Of a DNA stretch of 64,000 nucleotides, positions 33,901 through 41,900 are shown in pieces. The notes beneath the pieces are model-generated. The model searched no databases, was not told the origin of the DNA, and was given only the letters and a program-made list of their open reading frames with translations. This DNA comes from Hyalella azteca (taxonomy: Eukaryota; Arthropoda; Malacostraca; Amphipoda; Hyalellidae): contig NW_025937457.1 in the NCBI RefSeq assembly GCF_000764305.2, positions 48,456 to 112,455 of the forward strand. Reading direction: 5' to 3'. The position numbers and the translations under genes were made by a program. Every line of letters begins with the position of its first letter. Position 1 is the first letter of the stretch.

Positions 33901-34038
33901 TTGTTTTTGGCTTCAATATCACATTTGTGCTGGGGCAGACCGGATCTTGGATTTGGAACTGAAGAGTTTGCCAATCGCTATTTTTCATTCATTAGATGGA
34001 ATTTTTGTAACGCACTATTTGGCGGAAGATCGGATTAA
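21884..34038 (+). CDS. dpr-like: Dpr-like two-Ig cell-surface protein (exons scrambled)
   Basis: Dpr proteins are neuronal surface proteins with two Ig domains that pair with DIP proteins in arthropod nervous systems. Exons, in coding order: 21884-21944 (signal peptide), 27028-27164, 27543-27620, 28588-28720 or its exact copy 24786-24918 (Ig1), 25159-25262, 25575-25770 (Ig2), 33089-34038 (C-terminus). Phases match at every junction and the sum is 1659 nt (552 residues plus stop). Ig1 shows ATLTCEV, VSWIRQRDLHV and the Dpr signature DSGAYECQVNTRPKLS; Ig2 shows LVLTCTA, VVWKHN and DAGNYTCEP. The Ig2-to-tail junction reads VVEGDEAPAAMAHDGSSS, like the conserved Dpr tail (NGEHPAAMQHG type). The assembled order is not colinear with the coding order, most likely from misassembly. 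The last exon is far longer than expected. Confidence 0.7.
23786..23850 (+). repeat. 65-bp exact repeat P, copy 1
   Basis: The block from tttacagga to gatagttac is identical to 26509-26573. It abuts the left edge of the 1130-bp duplicated block; in the second copy it abuts a truncated exon. This looks like an overlap that misled assembly. Confidence 0.85.
24546..24772. repeat. Minisatellite upstream of the Ig1-late exon
   Basis: Repeats of about 47 bp of the form ttacttagccaatacacagcaaagcggcactgcaggtata. An identical array lies at 28348-28574 in the second copy of block Q. Confidence 0.85.
24786..24918 (+). CDS. dpr-like: Dpr-like exon 4: Ig1 C-terminal half (copy 1)
   Basis: The acceptor is gagtggtgttggtcag and the donor CAGAG/GTAGCC; 133 nt, phase 0 to phase 1. 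Encodes SAWRLVVTPALRNDSGAYEC then QVNTRPKLSWTVTLNVR: the Ig F strand with the second Ig1 cysteine and the Dpr-type YECQV-N/ST-P-K signature. Directly followed by the matching Ig2 exons at 25159 and 25575. Confidence 0.85.
25159..25262 (+). CDS. dpr-like: Dpr-like exon 5: Ig2 N-terminal half
   Basis: The acceptor is cttttatttgtttag and the donor TCTTCA/GTGAGA; 104 nt, phase 1 to phase 0. Encodes VPVALLEGPRELYIKSGSTL then VLTCTATLHPEASSS, matching the Dpr pattern of a short linker and ELYIKSGS-LTC. Only one copy exists in the window; the second exon set lacks it. Confidence 0.85.
25293..25372 (-). mobile_element. LINE-type 3' end fragment (minus strand)
   Basis: On the minus strand: atcggcaacaggcc, atg, ggcct, ttcagc, then a (TTCTA)n tail seen on the plus strand as AATAG repeats at 25296-25317. 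The same order (ggcgacaggcc, short loop, ggcct, ttcagc, then a short tandem tail) ends the LINE at 47.7 kb, so this is a related short 3' fragment, inserted just after the exon 5 donor. Confidence 0.6.
25575..25770 (+). CDS. dpr-like: Dpr-like exon 6: Ig2 C-terminal half
   Basis: The acceptor is ttaatatccgtaag and the donor GAAG/GTCAGA; 196 nt, phase 0 to phase 1. Encodes VVWKHNGSAVSIL, RGGVSVETE, MSRLSLVHA and DAGNYTCEP, then VVEG. Conserved Trp and second Cys of Ig2 are present. Joins in frame to the exon at 33089. Confidence 0.85.
25642..26166 (+). repeat. Duplicated block R, copy 1 (about 4% diverged)
   Basis: Starts inside exon 6 and runs into the following intron; matches 28782-29303 with about 20 differences and small indels. 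The higher divergence contrasts with the exact match of block Q. Confidence 0.8.
25820..25862 (+). mobile_element. LINE-type 3' end fragment
   Basis: ggccacatcaggcctacaat plus tcagcgccgagttcactatgtt matches the last 50 bases of the LINE at 47.7 kb, including the AGGCC/GGCCT hairpin. Very short 3' remnant within the intron after exon 6; copied with block R at 28960-29003. Confidence 0.65.
26426..26508 (+). pseudogene. dpr-like: Truncated copy of Dpr-like exon 2
   Basis: Same start as the exon at 27028 (VGTKGRKKDSSAWKPPAF...) but it breaks off after NLTVL at 26508, where the 65-bp repeat P takes over. It lacks the ETATLTCEV part and the donor, so it cannot be used as an exon. Either a broken duplicate or a misassembly. 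Confidence 0.75.
26509..26573 (+). repeat. 65-bp exact repeat P, copy 2
   Basis: Identical to 23786-23850. It follows the broken exon copy at 26508 and ends against unrelated sequence at 26574. Confidence 0.85.
27028..27164 (+). CDS. dpr-like: Dpr-like exon 2: start of Ig1
   Basis: The likely acceptor is gtgttttactcgtag and the donor CGAGCG/GTCAGA; 137 nt, phase 1 to phase 0. Encodes a basic linker, AWKPPAFNTELPSNLTVLEG and ETATLTCEVTRLRGRA with the first Ig1 cysteine. The acceptor choice rests on the pyrimidine run and the fit to exon 1; an in-exon AG further downstream is possible. Confidence 0.75.
27543..27620 (+). CDS. dpr-like: Dpr-like exon 3: Ig1 middle
   Basis: The acceptor is tattgtaatttgacag and the donor TTCCAA/GTAAGT; 78 nt, phase 0 at both ends. 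Encodes VSWIRQRDLHVISADN then LIFTTDSRFQ, the core W-strand and the RDLH motif highly typical of Dpr Ig1. Confidence 0.9.
27653..28782 (+). repeat. 1130-bp exact duplication Q, copy 2
   Basis: Identical to 23851-24980, offset 3802 bp, no indels. This copy sits correctly downstream of exons 2 and 3, but runs into block R rather than into the intron that leads to exon 5. Confidence 0.9.
28588..28720 (+). CDS. dpr-like: Dpr-like exon 4: Ig1 C-terminal half (copy 2)
   Basis: Identical to 24786-24918, with the same acceptor and donor. In this copy exons 2, 3 and 4 are colinear, so Ig1 is complete here; Ig2 is complete only beside the other copy. Confidence 0.8.
28782..28910 (+). pseudogene. dpr-like: Partial copy of Dpr-like exon 6
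   Basis: Holds only the last 129 nt of exon 6 (EKEGRQLMSRLSLVHAI... to VVEG) and lacks VVWKHNGS and the exon 5 half of Ig2. By chance or otherwise the break creates a good acceptor (catttttcctattag/CTGAG) that reads in frame from exon 4. A protein made this way would lack the first half of Ig2. Confidence 0.7.
28960..29003 (+). mobile_element. LINE-type 3' end fragment (copy in block R)
   Basis: aggccacatcgggcctacaa followed by ttcagcgccgagatcactat matches the end of the LINE at 47.7 kb. It is the second copy of the fragment at 25820. Confidence 0.6.
29356..29590. repeat. 51-bp hairpin minisatellite, array 1
   Basis: Copies of a unit built from cataacaggtatagacaagag and gtgttataatgctgtataataacac. 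The GTGTTAT...ATAACAC arms form a hairpin in most units. The same family fills 31301-31905. Confidence 0.85.
29581..30295 (+). repeat. Duplicated block B, copy 1
   Basis: About 710 bp matching 31906-32619 with roughly 2-3% differences and one 2-bp indel. No gene is recognised in it. It ends at the N at 30296. Confidence 0.85.
30296..30632. repeat. 12-bp minisatellite after a single N
   Basis: One N at 30296, then about 28 copies of cttgaccactgc with point variants, ending at an adapter. Both strands give long open frames of repetitive peptide (GSGQ-type and LDHC-type) which I regard as artefacts. In the equivalent place of the second copy (32620 on) the array is absent. Confidence 0.9.
30633..30670. 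other. Nextera mate-pair junction adapter, complete
   Basis: All 38 bases: CTGTCTCTTATACACATCT then AGATGTGTATAAGAGACAG. Translated, it gives the known spurious database peptides VSYTHLDVYKRQ and MCIRDR. It fuses the 12-bp minisatellite to the end of the Dpr-like C-terminal exon. Confidence 0.98.
30671..31265 (+). repeat. Duplicated block C, copy 1 (adapter on both sides)
   Basis: Exactly 595 bp, matching 33933-34527 without indels. It contains the last codons of the long 33089 ORF, here ending NFCKALFD, and an AATAAA at 31031-31036. Fourteen of fifteen differences fall between 30749 and 30866. Both ends are adapter junctions. Confidence 0.9.
31266..31300. other. Nextera mate-pair junction adapter (35 of 38 bases)
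   Basis: CTGTCTCTTATACACATCT then AGATGTGTATAAGAGA, the last three bases missing, as at 7340. It joins block C to the 51-bp minisatellite. Confidence 0.97.
31301..31905. repeat. 51-bp hairpin minisatellite, array 2
   Basis: About 12 units of the family seen at 29356. The period of 51 is a multiple of three, so both strands carry long repetitive open frames (108 codons plus, 193 codons minus). No independent sign of coding. Confidence 0.9.
31906..32619 (+). repeat. Duplicated block B, copy 2
   Basis: Counterpart of 29581-30295. It continues into unique sequence leading to the Dpr-like C-terminal exon, so this is probably the correctly placed copy. Confidence 0.85.
33089..34038 (+). CDS. dpr-like: Dpr-like last exon with long C-terminal extension
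   Basis: The acceptor is cattgttcttctctacag. With the G left from exon 6 it reads DEAPAAMAHDGSSSEQ, then the hydrophobic FLLVSLSLLLLAGAV. Dpr proteins usually end near here. Instead the frame stays open for 285 more codons to TAA 34036-34038, giving eleven cysteines, sites NSSN/NVSN/NFTF and no recognised domain. A GTGAGC donor at 33184, phase 0, could remove the extension. The ATG at 33106 has an excellent context (gccgccATGG) and the hydrophobic run after it could serve as a signal peptide for a separate secreted protein of about 310 residues. The final codons differ from the duplicate at 30671. Confidence 0.65.
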
Positions 34039-34527
34039 TGATTCATTCAAGCAAGAAATACATCTTCCCCTCTTGGACAAACTCCCGCATTTCTGCCAAG
34101 TTATCAACGATGACGAAGCATTCGGAAAAAAGAAATAGTTAGACGAACATGACAAATGCGATTTACATATTTCGTTAATTCGAGCCTTTCCCGCCAAATT
34201 TAATTTCGCGCTGACCAAAATCATGACCACAGGCGCAACATGAATTTTTTGTTTTATGGCCACCATGTTGTGAAATTATCTCGCCTTAATCCAATAAAGT
34301 TATCATAAAGAAAATCTCAGAGCAAGACTGATTAATGAAACACGTACGACCTCAACAGGGAAATACAATAAGGTCGGGTCAACGAATATACTTAAGAGCA
34401 TTGTCGTGTAGAAGAGATAATGAATGTCACGATACTTTATCTTGCGATATTCCTTCTGAGGATTTCGCAACAGACGTTAAACTAGGTTGATTTACGATCG
34501 TTGTGTGTTATCGTTAACCTCGTACAC
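33933..34527 (+). repeat. Duplicated block C, copy 2
   Basis: Counterpart of 30671-31265 in its natural setting: it continues the 33089 exon and its 3' UTR, and after 34527 unique sequence follows. Confidence 0.9.
34293..34298 (+). terminator. dpr-like: Polyadenylation signal of the Dpr-like gene
   Basis: AATAAA about 255 bp after TAA 34038 in cttaatccAATAAAgttatc. The same hexamer is present in the duplicate at 31031-31036. Confidence 0.5.
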
Positions 34528-37500
34528 TACTGTACTACATACTGAACTACTACTACTGATATAAAAACTCTCATGCAATTTCCGAATGCCTTTCGTCTCA
34601 CAATGTTGGAAAAAAACATAAAATGTTTCTCATGGTTTCGTGTATCAGGTAATATAATTCAAACCTGTCCTTCACTCTGCATGTAATCGGCGAGCGAGAT
34701 CGATATTTTCTTAACTCAATTTTTACTGGCCAGATTTCTATTTGACGGAACCGTTGATTTTAAGACACACATTTTTAAGGCGTTCTTTATTCAAACTGCT
34801 TTTGTTCTTGAAAGGTCTCGTAATAAAATGTTTTATGAAAATTTAAAATTAGGTGGTAAATCCTAAGCTATTTTGAATAAAAAAAATAGATTTTACAATT
34901 TACAATGCAGTTCTTGTTCCTCGTATTTGCTCGGAATGAAAATCTTAAGCGATATTTTCTCGGCTCGTGTGTTGGTTTTCACTTACATACAATCTTGTTA
35001 CCAATGCCTCTTAATGCTTTGATACCTTCCTTCTTAATTTAAAACTGATACAATTATGATAACTGTAGTCAGATGAATGTTAATGTGTAGCAGTCACCCA
35101 AAATTTATTACATTCATCGGTTCGAGGAAATAACGCGCTATCTGTCAGAAGTATTGAGAAATTGTAAAGCCACTCGAGTAAGATTTCTGAGTAGAGACAA
35201 AAGTCATAATAAAAATAAGGATTTGTTCGTGATGCTGGTATTTTATTCGTCCACAAATGATGACTTATTGTGAGATCAGTTGAAAATTTCTTAAGGATTT
35301 TTAGCTTGGGTCATAAGGACACTTAAACTTCCAAGTTTTCTTGGGTTTGCCAGAATTGTACTATTTTGTACAAACTCTGACTACTTTTATTATTCATGTT
35401 TGCACCAGAATCATGAAAAGCAAGAAAATGAAGGCAAAAGGCAAAGAGGATTATTCTCGTTTGTCAAAAATTATTGCAGTCACGTATCTTATTCAGAACC
35501 CTGACCGAACCATATGAATTCACGACGTTCACTCACCGGATGGTAGCAAGACACCCACCCAATCTTATGGATCACTCCGAGTTATCGTGGAACATACTAA
35601 CGCTCATGAACGTGTACCGGGTGACAAACAGTCACGATAGAAGCTTACACACTGACTCTAACGATCCAATTCAATGACTTACGTGTTTATGATTAACATG
35701 CCCCCATAAGGGAATTCTAGCTCCTATGGCCTGCATAGCTGAAATATTGAACGAAAACATCATTGTTAAGGATTGCACCGTTAAAAACGTCAACTTCAAA
35801 TTCAGAAGTATGCTTCCTAATCATTTAAATATACATATTACTTCTTTACATATCAATTAATTGACTAAGTAGCGTATTTGAATCCTATACTAACGATACT
35901 GGTGATATCTCTTCTGTATTATATCCTCACTATTCATTCTATGCCTATACATAAAACATACAAGCCTTACTGCACGCTGATTACGTCTTCATTAAGAAAC
36001 TCATATACAGAAGTACGGGGAGAAACTTTGTCAAGATTTTCTTGATGTCCAATATCAGCAAAGCCCCTGAGCTTCTTTTCTGTCGTAACTACTAGGCAAG
36101 AAAGTTTTCCAGAAGCATTGGCAGGGCAACGGTCCCCGGGTTGAAATAACGACGTTTGCTTAGTATAGTGTCAAGGTACGAGTGAAAACCTGGAACATCC
36201 GCAGAAAGGCGGGAGGTTTGTGGGGAAAAGTGAAATAGGGCGGCCGTTCTCAACTGGAAAAGTCAGAACACCGTTAACTTTACGACAAATAAGCTTCCTG
36301 CACAAACTTCTCTCAACTTGGCACGAAAGTTTGTCAGCCTTTTTTTTATTTTTTAACATCTCAAAAAGACCGGTGCTTTACAATGGAAAGTTTTCAAAGA
36401 GATTTGGGTGGTTGTGTCCGCACACAAGAAAAAACTGGAAAGTTTACGCTTGGTCGGCGCATTAAAATCTGCCGTTAGTGGCAACGGGATAGAGAAAATA
36501 ATGGTTCAGGTCTCTTAAATGTAGCAAATGAGTTGCTACCGGGGACTATTTCATGTTTTAAGACAAGTTACGTTACAGGAGAACTGTAAACTTTTTATAG
36601 GAACTTTCGCTGGAAGGGGAGTACATAGAAATGCAGAATAAAAACTTGAAAGCCGAATTCAATCGAATCGTATACGAACCTTTCCTCTCGCTCTTTCATC
36701 CATTCCAAAATGCAAGAATCATCGTGTATAGAACTTCTTCATATTTCCAACTAGATTTGAGTGAGGCGGACAAGGAATTCCCTTCATTTTACTCAATAAT
36801 AAAAGTTATATTTTTTCCACAATTTTATCTGAAAATTTAGTGTCTATGTGCGGTGCTGCAACAAAGAAAGGACGTCCAGTGTTATCGCGAGACGAAAAAT
36901 TGATTATGTTTCAATCGAACTTTGCGATATGCAAGAACATGAACCATAATAGTATACAATTTCATCAAGCTTTATCCATTATTACGAAGCAGAATGATAT
37001 GCCAACAATTTTTTAGCATAATTGTAAATAGACTTGAACTTTGAGATAAAGCGCTCGGCATGCGCCCTCCGATGTATTGTACCTGGGACCTTAAAATTAA
37101 GCGCTCAGGCTTTCAAGCGCGTACTCTGATAACATTTCAAGAGCTCATCATTTATTAAGAGTTTCAATAGCGTACACACAAGGCCAGCTTCTTACCAGCC
37201 ACACTTCAAACAACTCATCAAGAATTCTGGGCCAGAAGTACTGACGGAATTTGATAAGTTCATTAGCCAGCATTTTGGTATCCACCGCCTTCAAACGGTG
37301 CCGGTGAAATTGAATTGTGAGGATAAAGCAAGCATATCTCCATACAAATAAAACTTTGAGACTGACCAACGCTCAATTGTATATGGTATAAATAATTAAG
37401 AACTTGGTACGAAAGAATATAGAATAATTATTTATATCAGTGCAGGGAATTGTTTAAGTTCAAAGGACTATTTAAAAAATTCCATCGAAGACCAGTGAAA

Positions 37501-38040
37501 TGAACGTAACAAAGGAACAGGTCTAACAAGAGCCAGATAATGGGCCGTTTCAGTTACCGAAAAACGAAAAAAACGACACTTTCTAACGCTAATGGGAGTT
37601 AAAAATCAAATGTAAAGCCCACAGATTGGCATGCGCTTTGTCAAGGCAAATTTTTTTACCAGAAAGAAAATGTGAACATCTGAGACTTTTTTGAATATTA
37701 GCAAGAATTCCTGCGCGTTGGAGCAATAGCGTTAGAACTTCGAGGAAAAATCCCTCATCTGGGCTTTGTGAGCGCCATACTATCATGTCAAGCTTGGCCT
37801 ATAAATTCTTCTCGCACTTGAGGTACGAGTAGTAAATTTCCTGGCTTTGAAAATATACGTCATCAAGCGAGGATTCGCCTGAGCAAGGCTGGAGGTAAAG
37901 CCTTCGCCGGTACAGCTACCGATTTGAATTTTTTGTCGATTTTCGAAAATTATATCCTAGAAATTCAAAAATAACTCACTAAGTTGGTGTAATTTATTTG
38001 AGGAAACTTCTAGTCTTGGTGATTCGATGCGCATCAGAAA
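34528..38040. other. Intergenic, nothing recognised
   Basis: AT-rich DNA with scattered short open frames (the longest about 80 codons at 36220-36465). I found no splice-supported exon, RNA gene or repeat. Confidence 0.5.
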
Positions 38041-38899
38041 ATGGCTTTCATTGTTTCATTCAATCTTAATTTATATTATCATGTAATTTTTTATCACACT
38101 TGAATGAAAAAATTATTATAACTCTGCAAAATAGACATTTTGGATAGATATTTCATTAGACTTGAAGTTCCACATTACGCGGCATTGATATGGATTCTCA
38201 GAATGAGCAGACTAAGTGCATTTAAAAACTGATTATCAACTCATTTTAGGGAGAAAAATCAGAAGTATTCATTGCAAAAATGTAAGAAACTTCGCAAGTA
38301 TTAATCGATTTCCGGTTAACATATAAACAAAAGAAAATGTGTGAGCACGAAACAAGTGAAGCAATTAACAGCGGCCCCGACTGATAGCCTCGCCGTAATC
38401 AGACACTTTTGGCCTCCTGGGCCATTGATTTTCTCTGCTGGCAGACCAGGAACTGCAGACAAGGCGCCTAGCAGACACTAGGAACTGCGGACAAGGCAGC
38501 CAGCAGACACAAGGAACTGCAGACAAGGCGCCCAGCAGACACCAGGAACTGAAGACAAGGCGCCCAGCAGACACCAGGAACTGCAGACATTAAGGCACCA
38601 GCAGACACCAGGAACTGCAGACAAGGCGCCCAGCAGACACCAGGAACTGCAGACAAGGCGCCTAGCAGACACCAGGAACTGCAGACAAGGCGACCAGCAG
38701 ACACCAGGAACTGTAGACAAGGCAACCAGCAGACACCAGGAACTGCAGACAAGGCACCCAGCAGACACCAGGAACTGCAGACAAGGTTGTTATCCCACTA
38801 CAGCAACTGCAGACAAGGCACCCAGCAGACACCAGGAACTGCAGACAAGGTTGTTATCCCACTACAGCAGCTAATAAGACAAACCATGAATTCCTAATA
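38041..38899. repeat. 860-bp tandem duplication, copy 1
   Basis: Left part unique-looking AT-rich sequence, right part a 32-bp minisatellite. Followed immediately by copy 2 at 38900-39759. About eight differences were seen, all in the AT-rich part. Confidence 0.93.
38430..38869. repeat. 32-bp minisatellite, array 1
   Basis: Units of cagcagacaccaggaactgc plus agacaaggcgcc, period 32 (gcgccc at 38528 and 38560). Minus-strand frames read LVCSSWCLLGALSAVPGVCW-type peptides in all phases because 32 is not a multiple of three. I judge them non-coding. Confidence 0.93.
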
Positions 38900-39759
38900 A
38901 TGGCTTTCATAGTTTCATTCAATCTTAATTTATATAATCATGTAATTTTTTATCACACTTGAATAAAAAAATTATTATAACTCTGCAAAATAGACTTTTT
39001 GGATAGATATTTCATTAGACTTGAAGTTCCACATTACGCGGCATTGATATGGATTCTCAGAATGAGCAGACTAAAGTGCATTTAAAAACTGATTATCAAC
39101 TCATTTTAGGGAGAAAAATCAGAAGTATTCATTGCAAAAATGTAAGAAACTTCGCAAGTATTAATCGATTTCCGGTTAACATATGAACGAAAGAAAATGT
39201 GTGAGCACGAAACAAGTGAAGCAATTAACAGCGGCCCCGACTGATAGCCTCGCCGTAATCAGACACTTTTGGCCTCCTGGGCCATTGATTTTCTCTGCTG
39301 GCAGACCAGGAACTGCAGACAAGGCGCCTAGCAGACACTAGGAACTGCGGACAAGGCAGCCAGCAGACACAAGGAACTGCAGACAAGGCGCCCAGCAGAC
39401 ACCAGGAACTGAAGACAAGGCGCCCAGCAGACACCAGGAACTGCAGACATTAAGGCACCAGCAGACACCAGGAACTGCAGACAAGGCGCCCAGCAGACAC
39501 CAGGAACTGCAGACAAGGCGCCTAGCAGACACCAGGAACTGCAGACAAGGCGACCAGCAGACACCAGGAACTGTAGACAAGGCAACCAGCAGACACCAGG
39601 AACTGCAGACAAGGCACCCAGCAGACACCAGGAACTGCAGACAAGGTTGTTATCCCACTACAGCAACTGCAGACAAGGCACCCAGCAGACACCAGGAACT
39701 GCAGACAAGGTTGTTATCCCACTACAGCAGCTAATAAGACAAACCATGAATTCCTAATA
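38900..39759. repeat. 860-bp tandem duplication, copy 2
   Basis: Same as 38041-38899 with one extra A near 39074. The variant order in its minisatellite (39290-39729) matches copy 1 unit for unit. Confidence 0.93.
39290..39729. repeat. 32-bp minisatellite, array 2
   Basis: Duplicate of the array at 38430-38869, including the odd unit agacattaaggcacca and the two gttgttatcccactacagca interruptions. Confidence 0.93.
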
Positions 39760-40175
39760 TCATATCGATAACAAAGAGGAGCTTGAAGCATTGTTTAAGT
39801 TTACCGCTACAGGATTGCAGTTGTGTTATTATATGTTCACGAAATAATCATACGTATACATAATACAGAAACTATGAAGATCAATGAAGCTGCTTCCTCC
39901 TAGATGCTGTGCTATTGATTTGTTATACCGTCTGGTGATCTTCCTTACTGAAAATACGTCCTCTACTAACCTTAAACAAGAGAGATGCATGATATCAATA
40001 TATTATGCATGATGTTTTAATACCAAAGATCATGCATGATGTTTTAATACCAAAAACATGAAATTTTCAAATAATGTTTATAGAAACCGTTCCCAATTTG
40101 CAAACATTTTGAACATCAACATGGGAATCGGCAATCATCGCATAATAGTAGAAAATAGGCGAGATAAAAAAAGTC

Positions 40176-40505
40176 TCAGAACTGTAAATAAATCACTGGA
40201 TTAGATTTCACACGAAACGAACATGTAAGAATAATCCTGATCTTCATTGCAGTTTGCACTTCAACTTCGTTCGACTTCGCTATCATGTCATCGCACGCAA
40301 TCGACTTTTCAGCAGCAGCAATTTTTGCACAGCTCGTTTCTCGCCCTCCTTGCCAGGTGTTGGAGAAGCGATGCAAAACTTGTCGTGTATTCGTAGCAGC
40401 CGCCTCTCGCCTGTGTCGTTCATCCATATCTTCTGAAGTGTCTTTACAAGTCATTTCTTGTTCGTGCTTTAAAAGTTGAACTTTGATGCCAAAGTTGTGA
40501 AGCAA
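40176..40505 (-). CDS. Unrecognised minus-strand ORF, paralogue 1 (weak)
   Basis: A 109-codon frame whose C-terminal half (SIACDDMIAKSNEVEVQTAM, KIRI) resembles that of the ORF at 40965-41282. The pair shares an acidic/Ser region and the order DD-IA-KS-V-MKIRI although the DNA has drifted by roughly a third. That could be constraint on protein, or simply an old DNA duplication. No family recognised and splice sites uncertain. Confidence 0.25.
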   Translation of the reverse strand: MLHNFGIKVQLLKHEQEMTCKDTSEDMDERHRREAAATNTRQVLHRFSNTWQGGRETSCAKIAAAEKSIACDDMIAKSNEVEVQTAMKIRIILTCSFRVKSNPVIYLQF

Positions 40506-40964
40506 TTGACAAAGTTTGACGTTGTTTGTGGAGAGTTATTAAAAGCTCACGGCAAAGAATTTTTGGGTAACTTGTAAGCGAACTTAAAATTCTACGGAGA
40601 CATAACATCTCGACACGTTCTTCCTGAAACTCGTAATACGTTAAAACAAAAAATCATTTAAAAATAGAAATATTCACGCACAATTTTTTTTCTTAATTTG
40701 TTCATAACTTGAGCCACAAAGAACCAGAGCAACACTCGGTACCGTTGTTCTCGGAGCGAAATTGCGTTTTAAGTAATTAGGTTAAAGTGTGAGATGCGTT
40801 GGAAATATTTCTCATGGAAAAAATTAATATTGCTATAATTCACATTTCACATGAATTATCAGATACAAAAGCTCTTAGTCAAATTTATTTTTCCTAAGCT
40901 CTATCGAACAACCTTTTACTCATGTCAAACTATTGTCTATTTAGAGAAAGCAAAAATGTAAAAT

Positions 40965-41282
40965 TTAAATGTATCGAAAAGTTTTTGTAAGAAAAAAGTT
41001 CACTGAACCCATAAAATAATAAAACGTTGGTGGAATACTAATCCGGATTTTCATTGATCCCTCCACTGCAAAATCGTCTGATTTCACTGCTATGTCATCA
41101 CTCAATCGTTGTTTCAGCAGCCTCGATGTTTCAGAAGAGCCAACTTCAAATCGTTCCCAAGAATCGTGAATGTCTGGAACGCTCAACTCAGAGATCCGAC
41201 ACAGATTGTCAAGATTTTCTGAAGAATCTTCCTCGAGGCTTGAAGAGGGTACGCCAGTTGGACCCTGGCGTCCTGAGAGCAA
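40965..41282 (-). CDS. Unrecognised minus-strand ORF, paralogue 2 (weak)
   Basis: A 105-codon frame with SSETSRLLKQRLSDDIAVKS and FAVEGSMKIRI. A good acceptor (cattaattgctctcag on the minus strand) lies at its start, so it could be an exon. Related to the ORF at 40176-40505. No known family recognised. Confidence 0.25.
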   Translation of the reverse strand: MLSGRQGPTGVPSSSLEEDSSENLDNLCRISELSVPDIHDSWERFEVGSSETSRLLKQRLSDDIAVKSDDFAVEGSMKIRISIPPTFYYFMGSVNFFLTKTFRYI

Positions 41283-41402
41283 TTAATGTGGAGTGAAGAG
41301 TCAGAAGCTCCCACATAATCAGGCAATTATTTCCAGCGACATCTGACACTAGAAATCATGCGAACTACGTCGAGTTTTCCTTTTCTCGGTCATTTATTAT
41401 GG

Positions 41403-41900
41403 GGGAGCTGAATACGAGGGCTTGCGCCGTATATCATGAGAGGCTGAATACGAGGGCTTGCGCCGTATATCATGAGAGGGCTGAATACGAGGGCCTGCGC
41501 CGTATATCATTTGAGGGCTGAAAACGATATTCTGCGCCGTATATCATGTGAGGGCTGAATACGACATTCAGCGCGGTATATCATGTTAGGGCTGAATACG
41601 ACATTCTGCGCCGTATATCATGTGAGGGCTGAATACGACATTCAGCGCGGTATATCATGTTAGGGCTGAATACGACATTCTGCGCCGTATATCATGTGAG
41701 GGCTGAATACGACATTCAGCGCGGTATATCATGTTAGGGCTGAATACGACATTCTGCGCCGTATATCATGTGAGGGCTGAATACGACATTCAGCGCGGTA
41801 TATCATGTTGGGGCTGAATGCAACATTCTGCGCCGTATATCATGTTGGGACTGAATGCGATAGCCTGCGCCGTATATAATGGGGAGCAGAATAAGACAGC
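41403..41900. repeat. 37-bp minisatellite with 74-bp higher-order unit
   Basis: gggctgaatacgacattc starts every 37 bp (for example 41589, 41626). In the middle, two versions alternate strictly: tgcgccgtatatcatgtga and agcgcggtatatcatgtta. Edge units are more diverged. Confidence 0.93.

Noticed and set aside
38365..39628. Repeated Cys/Trp-rich proteins (VPGVCWAPCLQFLVSAG type)
   Set aside because: The 32-bp repeat is open in all three minus-strand frames with the same peptides, as expected from repeat composition, not selection.
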